Of a stretch of DNA of 64,000 nucleotides, positions 36,734 through 45,422 are shown in pieces. The stretch spans positions 372,001 through 436,000 of the forward strand of contig NZ_PEGH01000017.1 in assembly GCF_002737755.1 (NCBI RefSeq), written 5' to 3'. A program made the translations under genes and the position numbers. This stretch comes from Caulobacter sp. BP25 (GTDB lineage: Bacteria > Pseudomonadota > Alphaproteobacteria > Caulobacterales > Caulobacteraceae). How positions within the stretch are numbered: the stretch's first letter is position 1; each line of letters begins with the position of its first letter. A model generated the notes under the pieces. It made no database searches. It was not told the origin of the DNA and saw only the letters and a program-made list of their open reading frames with translations.

Positions 36734-37534
36734 TCAGCGCGGGGCGCGAAGTCTCGCGGCCTCCAGCGTCTTCAAGCCCTCGAGGGTGCGGGCGAACGGC
36801 GCCTGGGAAATCGTCACCGAACCAGCGCGCGGCCGGTCGAGGTCGAGGATCAGAGTGACCGCCAAGGAGACCAAGACGAACAGCGCCAGCGAGGCGACCA
36901 TGTGGCGTCGCCCGGCGGAGGCCATGCCGTAGCCCAGCATCGCCGCCGCCACCAAGGCGTAGACGACCAGCGAGCGGAGGATCGCGTCCGGCACATGAGC
37001 CTCCAGCGCCGCCTGCCGCGAAGCGGCCAGATCGAACAGCTCGTTCGTGGTCTCAAGAAGGGCGGGATTGATCGTCGCGCTCGGCGCCGCGCGCAGGGCC
37101 GGAACCAGATCGCCCCACAGCCGCGCCTGCAGGGCATCGGTCTCGGCGCTGGCGGCGGCCAGCTTTTGATTGTCCTCGCCCGCTGCGAAGAAATCCTGGC
37201 GCGCCTGGCCATAGGCGATGACGCCCTGGCTCAGTTGACCCCGGAAGGGATCGTCCAGCGCCTGGATTCGCAAGTAGGTCGTCGACAGCGCGTTGGCCTC
37301 GGCTAGGACCAGCGCCCGCCGCGCTTCATAGCGATCAGACGCCATCGAGAAGGTGAAGGCGATCAGCAGGCCTAGCAGCGCCAAGGCCGCCGAGAGCAGA
37401 TGGCCCGCGCCCGTCGTCTCGTCGCTCGCCCCCATGCGTCGCCCGCAGCGATAACCGAGCTCCTGCGACAATAGGAGACTGGCGGCCAAGGCCGCGCCCA
37501 GCAGCGGAAGCGGCAAGGCGGACAGGTTGATCAT
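36734..37534 (-). CDS. Membrane protein, DUF4239/bestrophin-like
   Basis: 266 residues. Two N-terminal hydrophobic segments (LPLPLLGAALAASLLLSQEL and LLSAALALLGLLIAFTFSM) and two near the C-terminus (LRSLVVYALVAAAMLGYGMA and HMVASLALFVLVSLAVTLIL) flank a central helical cytoplasmic region. The pattern GLLIAFTFSMASDRYEARRALVLAEANAL is that of the DUF4239 family, distantly like bestrophin channels. The role is unknown; ion transport is possible. It is convergent with gltB. Confidence 0.75.
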   Translation of the reverse strand: MINLSALPLPLLGAALAASLLLSQELGYRCGRRMGASDETTGAGHLLSAALALLGLLIAFTFSMASDRYEARRALVLAEANALSTTYLRIQALDDPFRGQLSQGVIAYGQARQDFFAAGEDNQKLAAASAETDALQARLWGDLVPALRAAPSATINPALLETTNELFDLAASRQAALEAHVPDAILRSLVVYALVAAAMLGYGMASAGRRHMVASLALFVLVSLAVTLILDLDRPRAGSVTISQAPFARTLEGLKTLEAARLRAPR

Positions 37535-37686
37535 GACGGCCTCCGACCCGTGTTGTTCGACTACAGGTCAAGCTTAGGCGTCTGGCAAGCGCTGGTCAGA
37601 TGCGCGCTTGGCTCTTGCGCGCGGCGCCGGGAGACCCCGTTATGCGTCCGGCTGAACGAACGGAGCCCGTCCGACATTCCATGTCC

Positions 37687-39291
37687 ATGCGCGCCTTCGC
37701 CCACCTGCTCGACCGGCTGTCCCTGACCAGCTCGCGCAACGCCAAGCTGACCCTGATCGAGAACCACCTGCGCCAGACGCCGGACCCCGATCGCGGATAC
37801 GCCCTGGCGGCACTGACGGGAGCCCTGTCGTTTAACGCCGCCAAGCCGTCCTTTATCCGCAAGGCCGTCGAGGCGCGGATGGACTCCCAGCTGTTCGCCT
37901 GGTCCTACGACTATGTCGGCGACCTGGCCGAGACCGTGGCCCTCGTATGGCCGGCGAAGCCTGGCGCCAACCGGCCGCCTGAGCTGTCCGAAGTGATCGA
38001 CGCCCTGCACTCGGCCTCGCGCACCGAAGTCCAGCGACTGATCGAAGGGTGGCTGGACGCGCTGGACCCCGACGGCCGCTGGGCGCTCTTGAAGCTGATG
38101 ACCGGCGGCCTGCGGGTCGGCGTCTCCTCGCGCCTCGCCAAACAGGCCTGCGCCAACTTTGGCGGCGTCGAGATCGGCGAGATCGAGGAGGTCTGGCACG
38201 CGATGAGCCCGCCCTATGGCGACCTCTTCGCCTGGCTGGAAGGGCGCTCGGAGCGTCCTTCGCCGGACGCGCCGGGACGCTTCCGGCCGGTGATGCTGGC
38301 CCAGCCGATCGACGAGGCCGTCGATTTCGCCAAGCTCGATCCCGCCGACTACATCGCTGAATGGAAGTGGGACGGCATCCGCGTCCAGGCGGTCAGCGAG
38401 CGCGGGATGCGCAAGCTCTACACCCGCACCGGCGATGACATCTCGGCCAGCTTTCTAGACGTGATCGACGCCTTGGACTTCGAAGGCGCCCTCGATGGTG
38501 AACTGCTGGTGCTGCGGGACGGCGCGCTGGCGTCCTTCGGCGACCTGCAGCAGCGCCTGAACCGCAAGACGGTGGACAGCAAGCAATTGGCGAACTTTCC
38601 CGCCGGAATCCGCGCCTACGACCTACTGCTCGACGGCGAGGAGGATCTGCGCGGCCTGCCCTTCGTCGAGCGGCGCGCTCGACTGGAGACCTTCGTCGGT
38701 CGCCTGAAGACCGGCCGGATCGACCTGTCCCCGCTGCAACCGTTCGCGACCTGGGAGGCGCTGGCCGCCCTGCGCCTCGATCCGCCCGAGGGTGACGCCC
38801 GCCTCTCCGAGGGTCTGATGCTCAAGCGCCGGGACAGCGTCTACGAGACCGGCCGGCCGAAGGGCCCGTGGTTCAAGTGGAAACGCGATCCGCGCCTGAT
38901 CGACGCGGTGCTGATGTACGCCCAGCGCGGCCACGGCAAGCGGTCCAGCTTCTATTCCGACTACACCTTCGGCGTCTGGCGCGAGGACGAGGAGGGACGG
39001 CGCAGCCTGACGCCCGTGGGCAAGGCCTATTTCGGCTTCACCGACGATGAGCTGAAGCAGATCGACAAGTTCGTCCGAGATCACACGATCGAGCGCTTCG
39101 GACCCGTGCGCTCGGTGCGCGCCGACCTCGAGTTTGGCCTGGTTTTCGAGGTCGCCTTCGAGGGCCTGCAGCGCTCGACCCGGCATAAGTCGGGGGTCGC
39201 GATGCGCTTTCCGCGCATCAACCGCATCCGCTGGGACAAACCAGCGCGGGAGGCCGACGAGCTTGCCACCTTGGAGGCAATGCTAAGCTAA
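37687..39291 (+). CDS. ATP-dependent DNA ligase
   Basis: 534 residues from the ATG at 37687 (an ATG at 37681 is equally possible). The N-terminal helical domain (MRAFAHLLDRLSLTSSRNAK) is that of the bacterial LigB/LigC-like enzymes. The nucleotidyl domain carries the adenylation motif EWKWDGIR with Lys227, then GELLV and LMLKRRDS, and the OB-fold ends with FEVAFEGLQRSTRHKSG. These ligases accompany the main NAD-dependent LigA and are thought to serve repair. In many bacteria they are clustered with an Lhr helicase and a metallo-exonuclease; neither is next to it here. Confidence 0.95.
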   Translation: MRAFAHLLDRLSLTSSRNAKLTLIENHLRQTPDPDRGYALAALTGALSFNAAKPSFIRKAVEARMDSQLFAWSYDYVGDLAETVALVWPAKPGANRPPELSEVIDALHSASRTEVQRLIEGWLDALDPDGRWALLKLMTGGLRVGVSSRLAKQACANFGGVEIGEIEEVWHAMSPPYGDLFAWLEGRSERPSPDAPGRFRPVMLAQPIDEAVDFAKLDPADYIAEWKWDGIRVQAVSERGMRKLYTRTGDDISASFLDVIDALDFEGALDGELLVLRDGALASFGDLQQRLNRKTVDSKQLANFPAGIRAYDLLLDGEEDLRGLPFVERRARLETFVGRLKTGRIDLSPLQPFATWEALAALRLDPPEGDARLSEGLMLKRRDSVYETGRPKGPWFKWKRDPRLIDAVLMYAQRGHGKRSSFYSDYTFGVWREDEEGRRSLTPVGKAYFGFTDDELKQIDKFVRDHTIERFGPVRSVRADLEFGLVFEVAFEGLQRSTRHKSGVAMRFPRINRIRWDKPAREADELATLEAMLS

Positions 39292-39298
39292 GCGGCCC

Positions 39299-40459
39299 TT
39301 AGCCGCCAAACGACCGGATCGCGTCGATGATCTTCTGCTGGTCGGCCTCGGCCAGATAGGGATGCATCGGCAGGGCCAGCACGGTCTCGGCCTTGGCCTC
39401 GGTAACCGGCAAGCCGCCAGCCCCACGCGGGAAGACCGCGTACGGCGCCTGGACGTGCATCGGGACAGGATAGTAAACGGCCGTCGGGACGCCTTGCGTC
39501 CTGAGGTGGGCGGCCAAGCCGTCGCGATCGCTGTGCTCGATAACGTACTGAGCCCAGACCGAGACGCCGCCCTTGATCACGGCCGGCGTCGAGATCACCG
39601 CGCCCTTCAGGCCCTCGGCGTAGCGATGGGCCACGACCTGCCGCAGGGCGATCTCCTCGGCGAAGATCGCCAGCTTCTCGATCAGGATCGCGGCCTGGAG
39701 CGTATCGAGGCGCGAGTTCATGCCGATGCGGGTATTCAGGTACTTCGGGTCGTGGTCGAAGCTCTTGCCGGCCAGATCCGGACCGACGGCCTTGCCGTGG
39801 ACGCGGTAGCTGTCCATCAGGTCCCAGAGGGTCGCGTCATTGGTCAGCACCGCCCCGCCGTCGCCGTAGCAGCCCAAAGGCTTGGCCGGGAAAAAGCTGG
39901 TGGTGGCCACGTCCGCCCAATGCAGCGGGTGCTTGCCGTCCAGCGTGCAGCCAAAGCCTTGGGCGCTGTCGGCGATCAGGTTCAGGCCTTCACGGTCGCA
40001 GATGGCCTTGATCGCCGGATAGTCGGCGGGCTGACCGAACAGGTCGACCGCGATGACCACCTTGGGCGTCAGCTTGCCCTCGGCCTTCACGCCCGCGATG
40101 GCCGCTTCGAGCTTGGCGCGGTCGAGGTTGTAGGTGTCCGGCAGGACATCGACGAACACCGGCGTGGCGCCCACCCACGGCACGACTTCCGGCGTCGCCG
40201 CGAAGGTGAAAGACGGGCAGAACACCGCGTCACCGGGGCCGACGCCCCAGGCCATCAGCGGCAAGGCGATCGCGTCGGTGCCGTTGGCGCAGGACAAAGC
40301 CAGCTTGGCCTGGCCGAACTCCGCGAGCTTGGCCTCGAACTCGCGCACTTGCGGCCCCATGACATAGGCGCCGCTATCCAGCACCTTGGCGATGGCGGCG
40401 TCGATCTTGTCTCGGATTCGGCGCTGCTGCGCGGCGAGGTCGATGAAGGGCATGCTCAT
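39299..40459 (-). CDS. DegT/DnrJ/EryC1-family PLP aminotransferase
   Basis: 386 residues from the ATG at 40459. PLP-dependent sugar aminotransferase fold: MPFIDLAAQQRRIRDKI, GSGAYVMGP-like start, CANGTDAI, the Asp in LIADSAQGFG and the PLP-binding Lys in SFFPAKPLGCYGDGGA. It transfers an amino group from glutamate to a keto sugar nucleotide, as in WecE or perosamine and related pathways. It is not adjacent to its dehydratase or acyltransferase, so the sugar is unknown. It is probably part of surface polysaccharide or protein glycan synthesis. Confidence 0.93.
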   Translation of the reverse strand: MSMPFIDLAAQQRRIRDKIDAAIAKVLDSGAYVMGPQVREFEAKLAEFGQAKLALSCANGTDAIALPLMAWGVGPGDAVFCPSFTFAATPEVVPWVGATPVFVDVLPDTYNLDRAKLEAAIAGVKAEGKLTPKVVIAVDLFGQPADYPAIKAICDREGLNLIADSAQGFGCTLDGKHPLHWADVATTSFFPAKPLGCYGDGGAVLTNDATLWDLMDSYRVHGKAVGPDLAGKSFDHDPKYLNTRIGMNSRLDTLQAAILIEKLAIFAEEIALRQVVAHRYAEGLKGAVISTPAVIKGGVSVWAQYVIEHSDRDGLAAHLRTQGVPTAVYYPVPMHVQAPYAVFPRGAGGLPVTEAKAETVLALPMHPYLAEADQQKIIDAIRSFGG

Positions 40460-40607
40460 GGGCGGCGCTCTTAGTCTCCGTTCATGACGAATTCGAGCCA
40501 ATTGATGTAACCGACTGTTTCCGCTGGCTTGACGCGGCCTCCGCAAGCGGAACCATGGGCCGCGCCTATCGTTGACCGCAGTGCGCTGGGGCGCCTATCG
40601 AGACGTC

Positions 40608-41585
40608 ATGCAGACCAAGCCGAATCCGATCCCGCCAAACACGCCGCTACCGTCGCTGATGAACGTGAAGGCTGACGAAACCATGTTCGGCCACTTTCTG
40701 GATTGGCTGGGGAAGCTGGCCGTAAACCTGGTGGTCGCCGCGCTTATCCTGGCCGTCACCTTCTGGGCGGCCGGCTGGGTTGCGCGGTTCATGCGACGAA
40801 CCTTGAGGAAGGTCCATCGCAACGCGCCAGACCCTACACTGGAAAGCTTCAGCGCCTCCCTGGCCCGCTACGCGGTCATCGCGGTGGGGCTTGTGGCCGT
40901 CCTTCAGCAGCTAGGTGTACAGGCCACATCCATCCTCGCCGTGCTGGGCGCGGCCTCCCTTGCCATCGGCCTGGCGCTGCAAGGGGCCCTCTCGAACGTG
41001 GCGGCGGGCGTGATGATCCTGCTGTTTCGGCCTTATCGCGTCGGCGACGTGATCGAGACTGCGACCCGCCAGGGCACGGTGAAATCCCTGGATTTGTTGT
41101 TCACCGAGATCGCCACGCCCGACAACGTCAAGGTCATGATTCCCAACAGCAAGGTGTTCGGAGACGTGATCCTGAACTACTCCACCCACCGCTATCGTCG
41201 GGCGGACGTGATGTTCAAGGCGCCGCTGAAGACGGATCTCGTGCTGGTGCTCAAGCGCCTGCGCGAACGGGCCGAGAACGATCCGCGTATTCGCAAGGAC
41301 CCCCCGCCGATGATCGAGGTGACGGACTTGTCCGAAGCTTATGCACAAGCCGCCATTCGCGTCTGGACGGCGGCGGCGGACTTCGGCCCGGTGAAGACGG
41401 ACCTGATGCTTTCGGCGCATCTGCTGGCCGAGAACCCCACGCGCGAAGACCTACCAACCCCGCGTCCATCGAAGGCCGCAGACCCCTCCCCCGCCATGCC
41501 AGGCGAGGGCGAGAAGCACTTGTTGGGTCTGATCAAGGCTCGTCGAAAGCGTGCCTCTCGTCCGACGGCGAAGCCAGAGGCCTAG
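40608..41585 (+). CDS. MscS-family small-conductance mechanosensitive channel
   Basis: 325 residues from the ATG at 40608. Three N-terminal membrane segments end with the pore helix ASLAIGLALQGALSNVAAGVMILLFRPYRVGD, the hallmark of MscS. The beta domain (VIETATRQGTVKSLDLLFTEIATPDNVKVMIPN) and a mixed C-terminal domain follow, with a Pro/Arg-rich tail. It releases solutes on hypo-osmotic shock. A 148-bp divergent region separates it from the DegT gene. Convergent with a small hypothetical gene one base away. Confidence 0.95.
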   Translation: MQTKPNPIPPNTPLPSLMNVKADETMFGHFLDWLGKLAVNLVVAALILAVTFWAAGWVARFMRRTLRKVHRNAPDPTLESFSASLARYAVIAVGLVAVLQQLGVQATSILAVLGAASLAIGLALQGALSNVAAGVMILLFRPYRVGDVIETATRQGTVKSLDLLFTEIATPDNVKVMIPNSKVFGDVILNYSTHRYRRADVMFKAPLKTDLVLVLKRLRERAENDPRIRKDPPPMIEVTDLSEAYAQAAIRVWTAAADFGPVKTDLMLSAHLLAENPTREDLPTPRPSKAADPSPAMPGEGEKHLLGLIKARRKRASRPTAKPEA

Positions 41586-41586
41586 G

Positions 41587-41811
41587 TCAGGCAGCGCCCT
41601 GGCAGTGAGTCCATTCCCGCGCGAACTTAAGACTGAGGTTAACCTCTTCGAACACCACGCGCCGCAGTTGGCCCAAGCGCTCTGGCGCATCGTGGATAAT
41701 CACGAACGGAAACCCGTTGTCGGACAAGAAATCGTGCAGGAACCGAGAGAACCGGTCGGCCTCCTCGGGACCTGAAAGGCGGACTTCGGTCTCGGCGATC
41801 TGGGGAACCAT
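41587..41811 (-). CDS. Small conserved-looking hypothetical protein
   Basis: 74 residues from the ATG at 41811, which has AGAGGA at good spacing; longer starts (41838, 41928) are less well supported. No membrane segment, signal or known motif is seen. It reads as a mixed alpha-beta protein: VPQIAETEVRLSGPEEADRF, FLHDFLSDNGFPFVIIHDAP, then VVFEEVNLSLKFAREWTH. Codon use matches its neighbours, and its stop codon is immediately next to that of the MscS gene. I do not recognise a family. Confidence 0.6.
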   Translation of the reverse strand: MVPQIAETEVRLSGPEEADRFSRFLHDFLSDNGFPFVIIHDAPERLGQLRRVVFEEVNLSLKFAREWTHCQGAA

Positions 41812-41905
41812 GAGTGTGTTCCTCTGCAAGCGGACCATCTTTAGCGCGCAAACTCGCTCTTGCGAACCAGCTTCGCCATTGCGAAATAAACTGTGATCAC
41901 TTGTG

Positions 41906-41942
41906 CAGCTTCCGGGCGCCGGCGACACCCGCCCGGAAGCTG
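41906..41942 (-). terminator. Hairpin downstream of the transaldolase gene
   Basis: Perfect 13-bp stem (41906-41918 with 41930-41942, loop of 11), seven bases after the transaldolase stop. No T tract follows on the minus strand, so termination is possible but not certain. Confidence 0.5.
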
Positions 41943-41949
41943 AGAACCC

Positions 41950-42603
41950 TTACAGGATGGACTGGCCGGTCGAAGCCCAGTCCTTCAGGAACTGCTCCAG
42001 GCCTTTGTCGGTGAGAGGGTGCTTGTAAAGATCCGTGAAGACGGTGGGGGGGATCGTCACGACGTCGGCGCCGACGATAGCGGCTTCCTTGACGTGGGCG
42101 GCGTTGCGCACCGAGGCAGCCAGGATTTCGGTCTCGTAGCCATAGTTGTCGTAGATCGTGCGGATGTCGCGGATCAGGTCCATGCCATCGAAGCCGTAGT
42201 CGTCGAGACGGCCAATGAACGGCGAGACGAAGGTCGCGCCGGCCTTGGCGGCCAGCAGCGCCTGGGTCGGCGAAAAGCACAGGGTAACGTTGGTTTTAAT
42301 CTCTTCGTCGGCGAAGGCGGCGCAGGCGATCAGACCATCGCGGGTCAGCGGGATTTTCACGACCACGTTCGGCGCGATCGTGGCCAGCTTCTTGCCCTCC
42401 GCGATCATCGCTTCTGCGGTGGTCGCGGCGACTTCGGCGCTGATCGGGCCGGGAACGATGTCGCAGATCTCAGCGATCACCTCCAGCATCGGCCGGCCTG
42501 ATTTGGCGATCAGGGTCGGGTTGGTGGTCACGCCGTCGATCAGGCCGGTGGAGGCCAGGTCGGCGATGACCTTGGTGTCGGTGCTGTCGAGGAAGATCTG
42601 CAT
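41950..42603 (-). CDS. tal: Transaldolase / fructose-6-phosphate aldolase-like (TalC type)
   Basis: 217 residues, the short class of transaldolases. The Schiff-base lysine is in [12 protein letters not shown]; other conserved parts are [49 protein letters not shown] and [10 protein letters not shown]. The transaldolase reaction moves dihydroxyacetone units in the pentose phosphate pathway; the close relative FSA cleaves fructose-6-phosphate. The family cannot be split on sequence reading alone. Transketolase is encoded 5 kb away. A stem-loop follows the stop codon. Confidence 0.92.
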   Translation of the reverse strand: MQIFLDSTDTKVIADLASTGLIDGVTTNPTLIAKSGRPMLEVIAEICDIVPGPISAEVAATTAEAMIAEGKKLATIAPNVVVKIPLTRDGLIACAAFADEEIKTNVTLCFSPTQALLAAKAGATFVSPFIGRLDDYGFDGMDLIRDIRTIYDNYGYETEILAASVRNAAHVKEAAIVGADVVTIPPTVFTDLYKHPLTDKGLEQFLKDWASTGQSIL

Positions 42604-42672
42604 GGTCGCTCGCGCTGGATTTTCTTGAAAACTCCAGTCCGTTTATCGCGGGGAGGCTTAGGGCGCCAGCCG

Positions 42673-43553
42673 CTAGCCGATCCCTCCGCCCGCGACAAGC
42701 CGATCGGCCGCGCGTTCGACCGCCGACCGCCAGGGTTCGGGCTGAAAATCGAACACCTGGCGCAGCTTCGTCGTGTCCAGCGGAGAGCGCGGCGGTCTCG
42801 GAGCGGGCTCAGCAAAGGCGGCCTGGGTGGTCGGCTCCAGCTTAGCTTTCGCGAGCGGATCGCGATCAATCGCGGCTTTCGCGAACTCAAAGCGGCTGGT
42901 CTCGCCTGCGTTGGCGAAGTGGAACAGGCCAAACAGCGGATCGTCAGCCGAAGCGCTCGCCCAGCGCGGCGCGGTCGCCACCACAAAGCCGGCCAAGGCC
43001 TCGGCGTCGGTCGGTGTTCCGAACTGGTCGGCGACGACCTTCAGCACCTCGCGCTCGCGAGCCAAGCGGAGCATGAAGCTGACATAGTTACGGCCGTAGC
43101 GGGAAAAGACCCAAGAGATGCGCAGCACGACCGCGCGGGGATGGGCCAGCACCGCCTGCTCTCCGGCCAGCTTGGAGCGCCCGTAGACGTTGATAGGTCG
43201 GGCCGCGTCCGTCTCGACGTAGGCTAGATTCGTCCGCCCATCGAACACCGCATCGGTCGACAGATGGACGAACGGCAGGCCGCGCGCCGCGCAGGATTCC
43301 GCCATCACGCCCGGCGCGGTCGCGTTGACCGCGAAGGCTTCATCAGGTCGAGCCTCCGCGGGATCGACCTGGGTGAACGCCGCCGCGTTGAGCACGAGGT
43401 CGCAGTCAGCTCTCCGAATGGAATCGCGAATACTGTCGGGGTCTTCCAGACGCAATCGGCGCGCGAGAGGGCGACGACCTCAATGCCATCGGGGACAGCC
43501 GCCAGGACGGCGGTGGCGACCTGACCTGTCCTGCCGAACTGCAGAATTTTCAT
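42673..43553 (-). pseudogene. rmlD: dTDP-4-dehydrorhamnose reductase, frameshifted
   Basis: The protein starts well at 43553 with MKILQFGRTGQVATAVLAAV and reads to SRAD (residue 33), after which this frame runs into unrelated sequence. The rest of the enzyme continues in another frame from about 43455 (RLEDPDSIRDSIRRADCD, LNAAAFTQVD, the catalytic Tyr-Lys in NVYGRSKLAGE) to the stop at 42673. Adding one C in the run at about 43455 would restore a single reading frame of about 293 residues. This is a one-base deletion or a sequencing error. An intact rmlD lies at 59181-60050. Its start overlaps the GmhB-like stop by four bases. Confidence 0.85.
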
Positions 43554-44095
43554 TTCAGTTCTGGAACGCGATCGCCGAGCACCTGGGCGACAAAGGCCCG
43601 CAGATTCCCGCCCTTGAACAGATAGCCAGGCATACCCGCGCGGTTACCGGCCTCTACGTCGATGTGGCGATCGCCGATGATCACGGCCTCTTCCGGCTTC
43701 AGGTTCCACTCCGCCAAACCCCGCAGGATCATGCCGGGATTGGGCTTGCGGTCGGGGTGGTCGGCCACGCGATAGGCCTCCACGATCGCTGCTTCATGGA
43801 AAGGGGAATAGTAGAAGGCGTTGATCTGTCCGCCGAGCTCGGCCAGCTGGTCCTGCATGGCGTCGTGGAAACAGTCCATGGCCGCCTCATCGAAATAGCC
43901 CCGGCCGATGCCCGACTGGTTCGTCACGACGAGGACTTTCAAGCCAGCCTTGCTGATCGCTGCCACGGCTTCCCGGGCGCCCTCAATCCAGTCCAGCCGC
44001 GCCGGGTCGAAGACATAGCCATGATCAATGTTCAGGACCCCGTCACGGTCCAGGAAGACGGCCTTCAGGGGCGGAAGATCAGAGGCGCCGGTCAT
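43550..44095 (-). CDS. HAD-family sugar bisphosphate phosphatase, GmhB-like
   Basis: 181 residues from the ATG at 44095. HAD motifs: FLDRDGVLN (nucleophile and acid Asp), VVTNQSGIGRGYF, and IGDRHIDVEAGNRAG. It resembles D-glycero-D-manno-heptose-1,7-bisphosphate phosphatase and histidinol phosphatase. The zinc-binding Cys residues of E. coli GmhB are missing from the loop (FYYSPFHEAAIVEAYRVADHP). It precedes the frameshifted rmlD with a 4-bp ATGA overlap. An AGE-type epimerase is divergent upstream. Together these form a small sugar-nucleotide or heptose cluster. Confidence 0.85.
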   Translation of the reverse strand: MTGASDLPPLKAVFLDRDGVLNIDHGYVFDPARLDWIEGAREAVAAISKAGLKVLVVTNQSGIGRGYFDEAAMDCFHDAMQDQLAELGGQINAFYYSPFHEAAIVEAYRVADHPDRKPNPGMILRGLAEWNLKPEEAVIIGDRHIDVEAGNRAGMPGYLFKGGNLRAFVAQVLGDRVPELK

Positions 44096-44194
44096 GTCAT
44101 GAGCAGTACCGCGCTCGACGTGAAATCGCCAGACCACTGTCTTGGCCTCGACACGGGTTGCGCTCTAGAAGGGCTCATCTCTGGAGACGCCTCG

Positions 44195-45364
44195 ATGACC
44201 ATCGCTTTCGCCGACGCCGCCCGCCTACGCGACCGCCTCAAGACCTGGGCGACCGAAGCGGCCTATCCGCTGTGGTGGACGACCGGAGCGGACCACGAGA
44301 AGGGCGGCTTCTTCGAGAAGCTGGACCTCGAGGGCGCGCCGGTCGAGGGTCCGCGGCGGGGCCGCGTCCTGCCGCGCCAGATCTACTCGTTCTCGATCGC
44401 CGGAGATCTCGGTTGGACCGGTCCGTGGCCAGAAGCCGTCGAGCACGGACTGTCCTTCTACCTTTCGGCCTACCAACGGCCGGACGGTCTGTTCCGCACC
44501 TTGATCGGCCCGAACGGCGAGAGCCTGGACGAGACGGCGGAACTCTACGACCAGGCCTTCGCCATGTTCGCCCTGGCGGCCGTGGCCACAGCGTTGCCGA
44601 CGCGCGCGGCCGAGGCCAAGTCAATCGCGGTCGCGGTGCGCGAAAAGCTGATCGCGGAGCGCAAGCATCCCGTCGCGGGCTTTCACCAATCCAACCCGCC
44701 AACGACGCCGCTTCAGTCCAACCCGCACATGCACATGTTCGAGGCCATGTTGGCCTGGAACGCGATCGACAGCGATCCAGCCTGGCGCGCTCTAGCCGAC
44801 GAGATCGCCGAACTGGCGCTGTCCAAGTTCATCCAGGCCGAAAGCGGCCAGCTCCGCGAGTTCTTCGATCTGGACTGGAACCCCGCGCCAGGCGTCGAGG
44901 GTCGAATCTGCGAGCCGGGCCACCAGTTCGAATGGGGCTGGCTGCTCCTGCGCTGGGGCAAGCTCGCCGGCCGCCCAGACGCAACCAAGGCGGCCTTACG
45001 CATGATCGACGACGCCGAAGCCCACGGCGTGGATCTGGCCAGAGGCGTGGCGATCAACGCGCTTCTCGACGACTTCTCGATCCACGACAACGGCGCGCGT
45101 CTGTGGCCCCAGACCGAGCGGATCAAGGCGGCCGCGCTAGCCGCCGAGATCACTGGCGAGGCCAGGTATTGGGACATGGCCGCGGCGGGCGCCGAGGGGC
45201 TGCTGACCTACCTGCGCACGCCGCTCCCCGGTTTATGGCGCGACAAGTATCAGCCCGACGAGACCTTCGTGGAAGAGCCCGCTCCGGCCAGCTCCTTCTA
45301 TCACATCGTCTTGGCGATCTGGGAGCTGGATCGGGTTGTGGAAATGCACGCCGCAAAGACCTGA
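44195..45364 (+). CDS. AGE-family epimerase/isomerase
   Basis: 389 residues from the ATG at 44195, with GGAG eight bases upstream; a longer start at 44099 would overlap the GmhB-like gene. The alpha/alpha-barrel of the N-acylglucosamine 2-epimerase family is visible in repeated helical motifs. Active-site His residues are in NPHMHMFEAML, EPGHQFEWGW and SSFYHIVLA. Relatives act as mannose-6-phosphate isomerase-like or GlcNAc/mannose epimerases. It lies across from a GmhB-like phosphatase and a broken rmlD, so a part in sugar supply for surface glycans is likely. Confidence 0.88.
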   Translation: MTIAFADAARLRDRLKTWATEAAYPLWWTTGADHEKGGFFEKLDLEGAPVEGPRRGRVLPRQIYSFSIAGDLGWTGPWPEAVEHGLSFYLSAYQRPDGLFRTLIGPNGESLDETAELYDQAFAMFALAAVATALPTRAAEAKSIAVAVREKLIAERKHPVAGFHQSNPPTTPLQSNPHMHMFEAMLAWNAIDSDPAWRALADEIAELALSKFIQAESGQLREFFDLDWNPAPGVEGRICEPGHQFEWGWLLLRWGKLAGRPDATKAALRMIDDAEAHGVDLARGVAINALLDDFSIHDNGARLWPQTERIKAAALAAEITGEARYWDMAAAGAEGLLTYLRTPLPGLWRDKYQPDETFVEEPAPASSFYHIVLAIWELDRVVEMHAAKT

Positions 45365-45422
45365 GCGACGCCGTCAGCGCGGACGAGGGTCGCCGCCCCG
45401 ATCCCTTTTCGCCAGCTTGACT

